From contig JADFCQ010000001.1 in the NCBI GenBank assembly GCA_015223225.1, positions 983,639 to 1,047,638 on the forward strand: 64,000 nt of DNA, read 5' to 3'. The notes under the pieces were generated by a model that had not been told where the DNA came from, searched no databases, and saw only the letters and a list, made by a program, of their open reading frames with translations. Made by a program: the position numbers and the translations under genes. The stretch comes from Acetobacteraceae bacterium H6797. GTDB taxonomy: Bacteria > Pseudomonadota > Alphaproteobacteria > Acetobacterales > Acetobacteraceae. Of the stretch, positions 25,556-33,967 are shown in pieces. How positions within the stretch are numbered: the first letter of the stretch is position 1; every line of letters starts with the position of its first letter.

Positions 25556-26125
25556 ATGACCATCACCGCCTATCTCGCCGGGCCCGACCTCTTCCTGCCC
25601 GGCGCCGTGGAGCACGCGGCCCGCAAGGTCGCCATCTGCGCGCGCTTCGGCATCGCGGGGCGGCCGCCGCTCAATGAGGAGGCGGTGCGCGAGCCGGGGA
25701 TGAGCGACGATGATTTCGCCCATTCGATCTTTCGCAAGGACGTGCGGATGATGACGGGTTGCGACATCGTCATCGCCAACCTGACCCCCTTTCGCGGCCC
25801 GTCGGCCGATTCCGGCACGCTGGTCGAAATCGGCTGGTTCCTCGGCCAGGGGCGGAAGATCTTCGCCTATTCCAACAGCGCGCGGACCTATGCCGAACGC
25901 TGCCGCGTGCAGGCGGCGGCGATACCGGACCCGATTCCCGGCCTGATGGTCGAGGGGCTGGGCATGCCGGATAATCTGATGATCCCCGGCGCGGTGCAGC
26001 AGCAGGGCGGTATCCCGATGGTCATCCCCGAGGATGGGCGGGACAGGGCATTCGACTCGCTGGAGATTTTCGAGCTTTGTGTGGCCCGGGTCGCCAAGGC
26101 GCTCGGGCTTAAGGAGCAGGCGTGA
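25556..26125 (+). CDS. Nucleoside 2-deoxyribosyltransferase
   Basis: A 189-residue enzyme that swaps the base of 2'-deoxynucleosides or hydrolyses them. The N-terminus TAYLAGPDLFLP is the family start. FRKDVRMMTGCDIVIANLTPFRGPSADSGTLVEIGWFLGQG contains the nucleophile Glu91 and the base-binding Asp. The C-terminal NLMI region is also typical. It sits directly after the nucleoside transporter, so imported deoxynucleosides are its likely substrate. A clear ATG at 25556 follows GAGGGAG. Confidence 0.92.
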   Translation: MTITAYLAGPDLFLPGAVEHAARKVAICARFGIAGRPPLNEEAVREPGMSDDDFAHSIFRKDVRMMTGCDIVIANLTPFRGPSADSGTLVEIGWFLGQGRKIFAYSNSARTYAERCRVQAAAIPDPIPGLMVEGLGMPDNLMIPGAVQQQGGIPMVIPEDGRDRAFDSLEIFELCVARVAKALGLKEQA

Positions 26126-26183
26126 TGGCGGCCGCCGTGGCGGAGGCGCGGCGACGGGGCCGGCTGCGGCCCGGCGACCGCCT

Positions 26184-28820
26184 CTAGAACTGCTTCAGCA
26201 GCCGGTCGATGTAATCCAGCTCGGCCGGCGGGCGCTCCTTCTCGGCGCCGCGGCGGCGGAGTTCTTCCTGGATGCGGCGGGTGCGGAGCTGTTCCGCTTC
26301 CTCCGGCACACGGGTATCGCCGCCATTCTCGGCCTGGCCCGGTGCCTCGCGGGCGGGGCGGCCCAGCGGGTCGCGGCCGGGCCCCTGGGCATTCTCGCGG
26401 TCCTGGCCCTCGCCGCCCTGCTGCTGGCCATCGGCCATGCCCTCGCCCTCGCCTTCCCCTTCGCCCTCGCCGGGCTCCTGCTGGCCGGGCTGCTGGCCGA
26501 ATTGCTGGCGCATGGCCTGGGCCATCTGGCGGCTGCCCTCGGTGAGTTCGCGAATGGCGCGCTCCTGCGAGGGGCGCGGGTCGGCGCCGTTGCGCAGCGC
26601 CTCCTGCGCCTCGCGCATCGCCTGGTCGGCGCGGCCGAGCGGGGCGGGAATTTCGCCCGTCAGATCGCCGAATTGCTGCATCACCTCGCCTAGGGCGCGG
26701 CGGAGCGCGTTCTGGCGGGCGGCATCCTGGTTGCGGGCGCGGGCGTCTTCCTCGCTGGCCTGCTGACGCTGCTGTTGCTGCCGCTGGGCATTCTCATCGG
26801 GCGGCATATAGGGCGAGCGGGGGGTGCGGCGCTGCTGGTTCTGCCGCTGCTCCTCGGCCTGCTCGCGCTGATGGCTGCGGTCGAGCATCTGGCTCTCGCG
26901 GCGGACCATGTCCTGCATCACGCCCATCTGCTGCTGGCCACGCTCGCGGCGCTGCTGGCGCTCGGGGCTGTCGCGGCCGGCCATGCGGCCCTGCTCCATC
27001 TGCTGGAGCATCCGCTCCAGCTCGGCCAGTTCGCGCTCGGCATCCTGATTGCGCCCCTCGCGGGCCGCCTGCTCCATGCGATCGGTGCGGCGCTCCACCT
27101 CGCGGCGGTCCATCTGGCGCTGCTGGCTGTCGCTGCGCTCGTTCTGGCCGTTCTCCTGGCGCAGGCGCTCGGCCAGGGCTTCCATATGGCGGCGGATGGC
27201 CTCGCGCAGTTCCTGCACGCGGCGCTCGGCCTCCCGGCGCTTGGCCTCCTCGGCGGCGCGCTGCTCGGGGGTCTGGTTGGCGCTGGCCTCGCCTTCCTGG
27301 CGGGCGCGCTCGGACTCCTGCAGGGCCTGGCGCAGCGCCTCCTTGGCCTCGGCCAGGGCGCGGGCGGTGCGCTCGGCGCGGCCTTCCTCGAGGGCGACGG
27401 CCGTGTCCCAGAGCATGGACTGCACCTCGGCCACCGCCTCAGGCCGCCTGTCCCGCAGCAAGCGGGCACGGGCAGCGCGGAGGGCCATGAAGGTCGGCAG
27501 GTCATTTTCATAGGCCGCCGGATCGACCGAGACGACGTCGAGATCGCGCCGCGCCTGCTCCCGCGCGCCGGGATCGACCGAGAGGTCGCGGCGGATGGCG
27601 ATGATCAGCTTGGCGACGGGGTGGTTGAAGACGCGCTCGGGGATGACGGTCTCGACCGTGTCCGAACTGCCCTGCTGGCCCGCGCCATCCTGCGCGACGA
27701 GGCGCACGCGCACCGGCAGGCCGGCCCAGACATGGGCCGAGAGGTCCGGCTGGGCGACGCCATCGGCCTCGCGCGCATTAGCGGGCGCGGGGATGTCCAC
27801 GACGAGCGGCGGCGCGGCGGGGCGGGCGGTAAGGGTGATCTCGGCCTTGAGGCTCGTCACCCCATAGTCGTCCTTCACCCGCCAAGGCAGGCGCAGCGCC
27901 GGGCCGCGCGGCGCGCGGCCGGGGGGCTCGGCCCAGGCGACGGTCGGCGGGGTATCGGGGCGGATATCCAGCACCCAGGCCGCGATCTGGCCGCCGCCGC
28001 GCTGGATGGTCAGCCGCCCGCTCCGCTCCAGGGTGAGCTGGCTGGTCCAGGCGCCGGCATCGAGCGGGGTGAAGGCCGTCTCGGCCTGATCGAGCAGCAG
28101 CTTCGGCGTGTCGCCCGAGGCGCCGGAAAGGGAGACCTGCAACCGGCTGCCGGTGGGCAGGCTCACATTGCCGCCCGCGGCGTCGAGCAGCACGGGGGCG
28201 GCGCCGGTATAGGCGGGGGGCGTGGCCCAGGCCTCGATGCGCAGCGGAATGGGCGCGGGGCCGGGGCCAAGCTGCGGGATGAAGGCGCGGCGGAGGCGCT
28301 CAGGCGCCTCGCCCCCGGCAATGCCGAGCGAGGCGACGAGGGCGACGATCAGCCCGAGGCGCAGCGCCTTCGGGTCCCGCCCCGCCAGATTGGGCTGGGG
28401 CTTGCCGACGCGCAGATTGGCGAGCCGGGCTGCCATGCGGGCCTGATGCGCCTCCCACAGCGCGAGCGCCGCCGGGTCCTTGCTGCTGGGCGTGTCGGAG
28501 AGGGCGGCCAGGGGCCGGTGCGTCAGGCCCGAGACGTGTTCGAGGCGCCTTTCGGCATCCTGGCGGCTGGGCGTGCGATAGCCCCGGAAGCCCAGCCAGA
28601 AGGCGCCGCAGAGGGCGACGAGGAAGCCCGCCAGCAGCACCAGATGCAGCGCCAGCGGCACAGCCAGGAAGAGCCCGCCGAAGACGAGCACGAGGAAAAC
28701 CCCCGCGACGCCGAGCGGCGGCCAGGCGCGCGGCCAGACCTCCTCCCACCACAGCGCAAGCCGCGCGAGCAGCCTTTGACGGCCGAGCCGCCGGAGGGCC
28801 GGGTCGCGCCGCCCGGCCAT
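26184..28820 (-). CDS. TIGR02302 / DUF4175 family membrane protein
   Basis: An 878-residue protein of unknown function restricted to alphaproteobacteria. Two or three membrane helices lie in the first 70 residues (GVAGVFLVLVFGGLFLAVPLALHLVLLAGFLVALCGAFWLG), with another at about 155-170. A large extracytoplasmic region (180-480) with beta-rich segments and PPAYTGAAPVLL follows. The last 380 residues are a Gln/Arg/Glu-rich coiled coil with many QQQR runs. The start shares one base with the lysA stop codon (TGATG). The lysA-TIGR02302 pair is conserved in the class. A role in the envelope is likely but unproven. Confidence 0.92.
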   Translation of the reverse strand: MAGRRDPALRRLGRQRLLARLALWWEEVWPRAWPPLGVAGVFLVLVFGGLFLAVPLALHLVLLAGFLVALCGAFWLGFRGYRTPSRQDAERRLEHVSGLTHRPLAALSDTPSSKDPAALALWEAHQARMAARLANLRVGKPQPNLAGRDPKALRLGLIVALVASLGIAGGEAPERLRRAFIPQLGPGPAPIPLRIEAWATPPAYTGAAPVLLDAAGGNVSLPTGSRLQVSLSGASGDTPKLLLDQAETAFTPLDAGAWTSQLTLERSGRLTIQRGGGQIAAWVLDIRPDTPPTVAWAEPPGRAPRGPALRLPWRVKDDYGVTSLKAEITLTARPAAPPLVVDIPAPANAREADGVAQPDLSAHVWAGLPVRVRLVAQDGAGQQGSSDTVETVIPERVFNHPVAKLIIAIRRDLSVDPGAREQARRDLDVVSVDPAAYENDLPTFMALRAARARLLRDRRPEAVAEVQSMLWDTAVALEEGRAERTARALAEAKEALRQALQESERARQEGEASANQTPEQRAAEEAKRREAERRVQELREAIRRHMEALAERLRQENGQNERSDSQQRQMDRREVERRTDRMEQAAREGRNQDAERELAELERMLQQMEQGRMAGRDSPERQQRRERGQQQMGVMQDMVRRESQMLDRSHQREQAEEQRQNQQRRTPRSPYMPPDENAQRQQQQRQQASEEDARARNQDAARQNALRRALGEVMQQFGDLTGEIPAPLGRADQAMREAQEALRNGADPRPSQERAIRELTEGSRQMAQAMRQQFGQQPGQQEPGEGEGEGEGEGMADGQQQGGEGQDRENAQGPGRDPLGRPAREAPGQAENGGDTRVPEEAEQLRTRRIQEELRRRGAEKERPPAELDYIDRLLKQF

Positions 28821-30166
28821 CAGGAAGCCCCGATCCAGTCGGGGACGGACTGGCCCGCCAGAAGCTCTTCCATGCTCTGACGCGGGCGGATCACGGCCCA
28901 GCGCTCGCCATCGACCAGCACCTGGGCAGCCAGCGGGCGGGCGTTGTAGGTGCTGCTCATCACCGCGCCATAGGCGCCGGCATCGAGCAGGGCGACGAGT
29001 TCGCCCGGCGGGAGGTCGGGCATAGCGCGATCCTTGGCGAAGATATCGCTCGACTCGCAGACGGGGCCCACGACATCGGCCGCGGCGGCCGTCGCCGTGA
29101 GGCGGGCGGGGGCGACGGGCAGGATGCCGTGCCAAGCCTCGTACATGGCCGGGCGGATCAGGTCGTTCATCGCGGCATCCAGCACCACGAAGCGGCGGCC
29201 CCGGCCCTGCTTCTGCAGCACGACCGAGGTGAGCAGCAGGCCCGAGGGGCCGGCGATCCAGCGGCCGGGCTCGATCATCACCGGCAGGCCGAGCCCACCC
29301 AGGGTGGTGGCGATGGCCCCGGCCAGGGCCTCGGGCGGGGGCGGCAATTCGTCGCGATAGGTGATGCCCAGGCCGCCGCCGCAATCCACCCGCTCGATCG
29401 GCAGGTTATGGGCGCGGATGGCATGGACCAGTTCGGCGACCCGCGCATAGGCCGCGCGATAGGCCGCCATGCCGCTGGTGATCTGGCTGCCGATATGCGT
29501 CGCGACGCCGATGGGGCGGATGCCCGGCATCGCGGCCATGCGGGTATAGAGCGCTAGCGCGTCGTCGATCGCGATGCCGAACTTGTTCTCGGCCTTGCCC
29601 GTGGTGATCTTGGCATGGGTCCGCGCATCGACATCCGGGTTCACGCGGATGGCGACGGGGGCCTTCACGCCAAGGGACTGGGCGATGGCGTCGATGATCT
29701 CGACTTCCTCGATGCTCTCGGCATTGAGCTGGTAGATGCCCTGCTCGAGCGCATAGCGGATCTCGGCCGCCGACTTGCCCACGCCCGAGAAGACGGTGCG
29801 GCTGGCCGGGATACCGCCGGCCATGACCGTCATCAGCTCGCCGCCCGAGACCACGTCGGCGCCCGCGCCTTCCTTGGCCAGCACGCGCAGCACGGCCAGG
29901 CTGTCATTGGCCTTCACCGCGTAATGCACGCCCGCGTCCAGCCCCGCGTTTTTCAGCGCCTCGGCCAGCGCGCGGTAGCGGCGACGCAGCGTCCCGGCCG
30001 AATAGACCCAGGTGGGCGTGCCGGCGGCTTTGGCGATGACGTGCAGGGGCACGCCCTCGACCATCAGGCCATCGAAGGCATGGGCGGAAAGCTGGGGCCG
30101 GGCTGCGATCAGCTCGGCGAAGCTGGGGTCGGGCGTCTCATGCGCCACGGGAGAAGGCGAAGCCAT
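28820..30166 (-). CDS. lysA: Diaminopimelate decarboxylase
   Basis: Last step of lysine synthesis: meso-diaminopimelate to lysine and CO2. It is a PLP enzyme of fold type III with 448 residues. PLP binds Lys85 in HYAVKAND; the Gly-rich phosphate site is DCGGGLGITY (about 261-270), and Cys370 in CESSD comes from the partner subunit. The N-terminal LMVEGVPLHVIAKAAGTPTWVYS is typical. It is followed by TIGR02302 with a one-base overlap and is divergent from the SURF1 gene. Confidence 0.96.
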   Translation of the reverse strand: MASPSPVAHETPDPSFAELIAARPQLSAHAFDGLMVEGVPLHVIAKAAGTPTWVYSAGTLRRRYRALAEALKNAGLDAGVHYAVKANDSLAVLRVLAKEGAGADVVSGGELMTVMAGGIPASRTVFSGVGKSAAEIRYALEQGIYQLNAESIEEVEIIDAIAQSLGVKAPVAIRVNPDVDARTHAKITTGKAENKFGIAIDDALALYTRMAAMPGIRPIGVATHIGSQITSGMAAYRAAYARVAELVHAIRAHNLPIERVDCGGGLGITYRDELPPPPEALAGAIATTLGGLGLPVMIEPGRWIAGPSGLLLTSVVLQKQGRGRRFVVLDAAMNDLIRPAMYEAWHGILPVAPARLTATAAAADVVGPVCESSDIFAKDRAMPDLPPGELVALLDAGAYGAVMSSTYNARPLAAQVLVDGERWAVIRPRQSMEELLAGQSVPDWIGAS

Positions 30167-30238
30167 GGCCCATCATGTCCCGTCCGGGGGGCCTTCGCCA
30201 AGGACTGGATGCGCCATGCCGGGCAGCTACGCCCCGAA

Positions 30239-30260
30239 GGCGTGCCCCAAAAGGCACGCC
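30239..30260. other. 8-bp stem-loop in the lysA-SURF1 divergent region
   Basis: A perfect stem GGCGTGCC/GGCACGCC with loop CCAAAA lies 51 bp before the SURF1 ATG and 73 bp upstream of lysA. It could be an operator or a leader hairpin of lysA. Confidence 0.45.
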
Positions 30261-30310
30261 AAGGAAGCCACCTCGTTCCTTCTGCTGCAACTTTCCGCTA
30301 CAATCCCCGC

Positions 30311-30997
30311 ATGTCGATGACCATGCCCAGCCGCCGGTTGCTCTGGCCCGGCATCGCCACCCTGGCGATGCTCGCGGTGCTGATCGGGCTCGGGACATGG
30401 CAATTGCATCGCCTGGCCTGGAAAACAGCCCTTCTCGCCCGGTTCGAGGCGTCGGAGCAGGCGCCGCCGGTTCCGCTGCCCGAGCACCCGGAGCCTTGGG
30501 AGAAAGTCTCGGTCACGGGCCGCTATCGGCCTTCGCTCTCGGCGCTGGTCAATCTCGAGGTGCGGAACAACGTGCTGGGCTCGCGGCTGATCGTGCCACT
30601 GGAGCGGCGGGGCGCGCCGATGGTGCTGGTGGATCGCGGCTGGGTGCCGCTGGCCGGCGGGCCGCCGGTGGAATGGCCGCGCGGCGAGGTCACGGTCACG
30701 GGCTATATCAATCCGGGCGAGCAGCCGAGCATGTTCGCGGCCCATGACGACGTGGCGGCGCGGAAATTCTATACGCTCAATCCCAATGCCATCGCGCGCG
30801 GGCTGAAGCTCAATAATGTCGAGCCCTATGTCTTCGTGCTGCTGGACCCGGACCACCAGGGCATTCCGGAGCCCGCGAAGCATCTGCCGCGGCCGAGGAA
30901 CAACCATCTGGGTTATGTGGTGACGTGGTACGGGCTGGCCGTGGCGCTGCTCGGAGTGTTCCTGGCCTGGGCCTGGCAGACGCGCCGGAGGGCGTGA
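30311..30997 (+). CDS. SURF1 family protein (cytochrome oxidase assembly)
   Basis: A 228-residue inner-membrane protein thought to deliver or stabilise heme a during aa3-type oxidase assembly. Two membrane helices flank a periplasmic domain: residues 12-29 (GIATLAMLAVLIGLGTWQLHR, with the hallmark GTWQ..R) and about 205-224 (TWYGLAVALLGVFLAWAW). The domain contains VSVTGRY, VDRGWVP and the C-terminal NNHLGYVVTWYGLA signature. It lacks a good ribosome binding site; a TACAAT box 7 nt upstream of the ATG suggests leaderless transcription. No cox genes are adjacent. Confidence 0.9.
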   Translation: MSMTMPSRRLLWPGIATLAMLAVLIGLGTWQLHRLAWKTALLARFEASEQAPPVPLPEHPEPWEKVSVTGRYRPSLSALVNLEVRNNVLGSRLIVPLERRGAPMVLVDRGWVPLAGGPPVEWPRGEVTVTGYINPGEQPSMFAAHDDVAARKFYTLNPNAIARGLKLNNVEPYVFVLLDPDHQGIPEPAKHLPRPRNNHLGYVVTWYGLAVALLGVFLAWAWQTRRRA

Positions 30998-31024
30998 GCC
31001 GCGCCCTCAAACTCAGCCCCGTCC

Positions 31025-31185
31025 TTGAGGAGGCCCTGCCCCCTCAAACTCCAGTCATCGCCTTGAGGGGCTCTGCCCCTCAAACACCCCGGCAGGGGGT
31101 ACGACCCCCTGCACCGCGATCACCAAGTAACGGGTTTCCAAAGGCCTCAGGCCTTTGGTGGGGGTAAAGGGGGCAAAGCCCCCTT
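31025..31185. repeat. Cluster of five palindromic stem-loops
   Basis: Five hairpins follow each other between SURF1 and pcaG: 31025-31047 (TTGAGG/CCTCAA), 31063-31083 (TTGAGGGG/CCCCTCAA), 31092-31112 (9-bp stem GCAGGGGGT), 31138-31158 (9-bp stem CCAAAGGCC) and 31167-31185 (8-bp stem AAGGGGGC). Loops are 3-11 nt. It can end transcription from both sides. The first two hairpins share the TTGAGG arm, which suggests an interspersed repeat. Confidence 0.75.
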
Positions 31186-31192
31186 CATCCAG

Positions 31193-31774
31193 TCAGACGT
31201 CGAAGAAGACCGTTTCGTCATCGCCCTGGATATTGATCTCCAGGCGATAGGTCGGGATGGGCTTGCCCTCGACCTTGGTGGCGACCAGCGTCTTGCGGCG
31301 GCCCACCCATTCGATGCTCTTCAGCACCGGATCGGCCTCCAGCGCCGCCTCGTCCTCGGGGAAGTAGAGGCGGGTATGGAGGTGGATGTTGATGCCGCGC
31401 GCGAAGATGATGAGCGTGACGTGCCGCGCCTGCGGGCGGCCGTCGCGCCAGGGCACGATGCCGGGGCGGATGGTCTCGAAGAACCACTCCCCCGTGTCGA
31501 AGGCGGCACTCGCCCGGCCCCAACCGAGGAAATCGCCCGCATTATGCTTGCCCTCGGCATCGGCCTGCCACAGCTCGATCAGCGCGTCCTTCACGATATG
31601 GCCGGAGCCGTCATAGACGACGCCCTCGATGCGGATGCGCTCGCCCGCGCCCGAAAGCACATGCGGCTGCTCCTGCGTGCCATAGGCGAGGCCGGCGGCC
31701 ACGGGCAGCAGGCCGATATGGACGTAAGGGCCGCCCGTCTGGGAGGGCGTTTCCTTGAGATATTCGATCGGCAT
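31193..31774 (-). CDS. pcaG: Protocatechuate 3,4-dioxygenase alpha subunit
   Basis: Non-catalytic-type subunit of the Fe(III) intradiol dioxygenase that opens protocatechuate to beta-carboxy-cis,cis-muconate. It has 193 residues, the usual alpha length. The N-terminus TPSQTGGPYVHIGLLP is diagnostic, followed by RIEGVVYDGSGHIVKDALIELWQADAEGKHN and IIFARGINIHLHTRLYFPED. It lies 3 bp after pcaH, and the two form the dioxygenase protomer. The other pca genes (pcaB, pcaC, pcaD) are not in the window. Confidence 0.95.
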   Translation of the reverse strand: MPIEYLKETPSQTGGPYVHIGLLPVAAGLAYGTQEQPHVLSGAGERIRIEGVVYDGSGHIVKDALIELWQADAEGKHNAGDFLGWGRASAAFDTGEWFFETIRPGIVPWRDGRPQARHVTLIIFARGINIHLHTRLYFPEDEAALEADPVLKSIEWVGRRKTLVATKVEGKPIPTYRLEINIQGDDETVFFDV

Positions 31775-31777
31775 GGC

Positions 31778-32506
31778 TCAGTGCCCTTCCGGCTTGTTCT
31801 CGAAGAAGGTCTGGCGGCGGCCGCGCAGCACCACGTCGAAGCGATAGGCCAAGGCGTCGAAGGGCACGGTATTGCCCATGTCGAGCTTCGCGATCAGCCG
31901 CTCACGCGCCGCCGGGTCAGGCAGCGTGTTCAGGATCGGGCAGAGCGGAACCAGCGGGTCGCCCTCGAAATAGAGCTGGCTGACCAGGCGCTGCACGAAG
32001 GCATGGCCGAAGATCGAGATATGGATATGGGCCGGGCGCCAGTCGCTGCCGTTGTTGCGCCAGGGATAAGGGCCGGGGCGGATGGTGCGGAAGAAGTAAT
32101 TGCCCTCCGCATCGCTCATGCAGCGGCCGGTGCCGCCGAAATTCGGGTCCAGCGGCGCGAGGTAGCTGTCGTTCACATGGCGGTAGCGGCCGCCGGCATT
32201 GGCCTGCCACACCTCGATCAGCGCGTTGGGCACCGGGCGGCCGCATTCGTCCAGGATTTTGCCATGGACGATGATGCGCTCGCCGATGGCCTCGCCCGTC
32301 TTGCCGTAATTGCGGATGAGGTCGTTCTCGAGCGGGCCGAGCATCGAGGCCTTGAAGATGGGGCCTGCATTCTCGCCGGGGCCGGGCTCGATGGAGATGA
32401 GGGCGCGGCGCGGGCTGCGCAACACGCTCGTCTTGTAGCCGGGCGTCAATGCGGGCGGGTGCGAGGAGCGATCCCGCCGGATCACGTCACCGAGTTTCAT
32501 GGGCAT
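31778..32506 (-). CDS. pcaH: Protocatechuate 3,4-dioxygenase beta subunit
   Basis: Iron-binding catalytic subunit, 242 residues. All four Fe(III) ligands are visible and, with the start at 32506, fall at Tyr108, Tyr147, His160 and His162 ([22 protein letters not shown]). The C-terminal [17 protein letters not shown] is typical. Two ATGs compete: 32506 (GGAGG 4 nt away) and 32500 (10 nt away). The gene is divergent from the LysR regulator, and the short shared region holds an inverted repeat likely to control both. Confidence 0.96.
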   Translation of the reverse strand: MPMKLGDVIRRDRSSHPPALTPGYKTSVLRSPRRALISIEPGPGENAGPIFKASMLGPLENDLIRNYGKTGEAIGERIIVHGKILDECGRPVPNALIEVWQANAGGRYRHVNDSYLAPLDPNFGGTGRCMSDAEGNYFFRTIRPGPYPWRNNGSDWRPAHIHISIFGHAFVQRLVSQLYFEGDPLVPLCPILNTLPDPAARERLIAKLDMGNTVPFDALAYRFDVVLRGRRQTFFENKPEGH

Positions 32507-32557
32507 ATTTCCTCCCGCGGGTCGTATCCCGCGACGAAGCCAGCATGACGTCGCGTG

Positions 32558-32589
32558 TTGCATGAATAAAGTCGGTTGTTATCATGCAA
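32558..32589. promoter_or_regulatory. Inverted repeat, probable LysR-type operator of pcaHG
   Basis: Half-sites TTGCATGA (32558-32565) and TCATGCAA (32582-32589) are separated by 16 bp. Further copies of GCATGA occur at 32543 and 32591. The site covers the first possible start codon of the regulator (32584), which fits autorepression and activation of the divergent pcaHG. Confidence 0.6.
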
Positions 32590-33519
32590 TGCATGAACAA
32601 CATCGATGGATTGGCGCTGGACGGGCATGCGCTGCGCCTCTTCCTCGCGGTGCTGGAGGAAGGCTCCGTCACGGCGGCGGCGGCCCGGCTGGGGCTGAGC
32701 CAGTCGGCGGCGAGCCATGCGCTGAACCGGCTGCGGGCGCAGTTGGGCGATCCGCTGTTCGTCAAGGCCGGGCGGGGCATCGCGCCGACGCCCCATGCGC
32801 GCGGCCTGGCGGGGAAGGTGCACACCATCCTCGATACGCTGCGCGAGCTGGCGCGGCCGGAGGAATTCGAACCCGCGCGGGCCAAGCTGAACCTCACCAT
32901 CGCCGCCAATGACTTCCAGCGCGATCTGCTGCTGCCCGCCTTCTATGCGCGGGTCTCGGCCGTGGTGGCGGCGCTGGAGCTGCGGATCATCCCCTCCGGC
33001 GCGCCCCAGGCGGAATTGCTGCGCGAGCGGGATTGCGACCTGCTGATCACCCCCCTGCCCCCGTCCGGCACGGATATCGTGCAGAAGCGGCTGCTGGCCG
33101 ATCGCTATGCCTGTTTCTACGACCCCAGCCTGCGCGCCGCGCCCCAGGGCCGGGAGGATTACCTCCGCGCCCAGCATGCGACGGTGATCCATGCCGAGGG
33201 GGAGGCGCTGGAATTCGACCGGAAGCTGGAGGCGCGCGGGTTGCATCGCGAGATCACCCTGCGCGTGCCGAGCTTTTCCGCCGTGGCGGCCTTCCTGCGG
33301 GGGAGCGACATGCTGGCGACCTTGCCGAGCCTGCTGCGGCATTCCGCGCTGCAAGGCTTCGCCAGCGTGCCGGTGCCGCTGGGGCCGGGCGGCAAGGCGC
33401 TGGAGCGGCTGCCGCTCTATCTCGCCTGGCACCGGCGGGACCAGCAGGACCCGCGCCATAGCTGGCTGCGGGAACAGATGATGCAGGTGGCGCGGGATGT
33501 GGCGGAGGGGGCGGGTTAG
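32584..33519 (+). CDS. LysR family regulator divergent from pcaHG
   Basis: Transcription factor of about 311 residues. The N-terminal winged helix (residues 12-70) has LRLFLAVLEEGSVTAAAARLGLSQSAASHALNRLRAQLGDPLF; the substrate-binding domain follows (about 95-300). By position it is a PcaQ-like activator of protocatechuate degradation, but sequence alone does not prove the ligand. Starts at 32584 and 32593 are both possible. The second would leave the operator wholly outside the coding part. No ribosome binding site is visible, so it may be leaderless. Confidence 0.88.
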   Translation: MQCMNNIDGLALDGHALRLFLAVLEEGSVTAAAARLGLSQSAASHALNRLRAQLGDPLFVKAGRGIAPTPHARGLAGKVHTILDTLRELARPEEFEPARAKLNLTIAANDFQRDLLLPAFYARVSAVVAALELRIIPSGAPQAELLRERDCDLLITPLPPSGTDIVQKRLLADRYACFYDPSLRAAPQGREDYLRAQHATVIHAEGEALEFDRKLEARGLHREITLRVPSFSAVAAFLRGSDMLATLPSLLRHSALQGFASVPVPLGPGGKALERLPLYLAWHRRDQQDPRHSWLREQMMQVARDVAEGAG

Positions 33520-33945
33520 GTGACGGCCATAAATCTGCGGCACAACTTCACCCCTGACGATCTTCCCAAGATCGCTCACCTTTGGGCGCAACTCGGATGG
33601 GGGAGTGAAGATGAAACGGGGCAGCAACTCGTTCAGCAGGCTCTGATGGGCTCCAGTTGGATCGCCATGGCAGAGCTGAACGGGCAGTTCGCGGGCTATG
33701 CGCGGGCCTTGAGCGATGGCGTTCTCGTCACCTACCTCGTCGAGGTGGCCGTGCTGCCGTCATGCCGTCGACGGGGCGTCGGCGGTGCTTTGATCGACGC
33801 CTGCCTCCAAGCATTCCCTCATACGTCGATCTATGCGGATGCCTTGCCGGGTATTCTCGGATTGAACCGCCGACACGGCTTGGTTCCCCGCCCATCGCAG
33901 TTGACGGCTTGTTCGCGGGGGCCTCGGCCAAACGGGGCTGCATGA
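33520..33945 (+). CDS. GNAT family N-acetyltransferase
   Basis: A 141-residue acetyl-CoA-dependent acetyltransferase. The motif A region is LVEVAVLPSCRRRGVGGALIDACLQ (about 70-95), with the RRRGVG pyrophosphate loop; AGYARALSDG and the C-terminal NRRHGLVPRP follow. It starts at GTG immediately after the regulator's stop codon. Its codon use is visibly less GC-rich at third positions than its neighbours, so it may be a recent arrival. The acceptor substrate is unknown. Confidence 0.75.
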   Translation: MTAINLRHNFTPDDLPKIAHLWAQLGWGSEDETGQQLVQQALMGSSWIAMAELNGQFAGYARALSDGVLVTYLVEVAVLPSCRRRGVGGALIDACLQAFPHTSIYADALPGILGLNRRHGLVPRPSQLTACSRGPRPNGAA

Positions 33946-33967
33946 GGCCCAGGGAGGCCTCATTGGA

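Noticed and set aside
31092..31185. Possible CRISPR or riboswitch
   Set aside because: The hairpins differ from each other in sequence and spacing, so there is no repeat-spacer structure, and no known riboswitch motif is visible.
33520..33945. GNAT gene as a frameshifted pseudogene
   Set aside because: The length and C-terminus fit a complete small GNAT protein and no frame change is needed.
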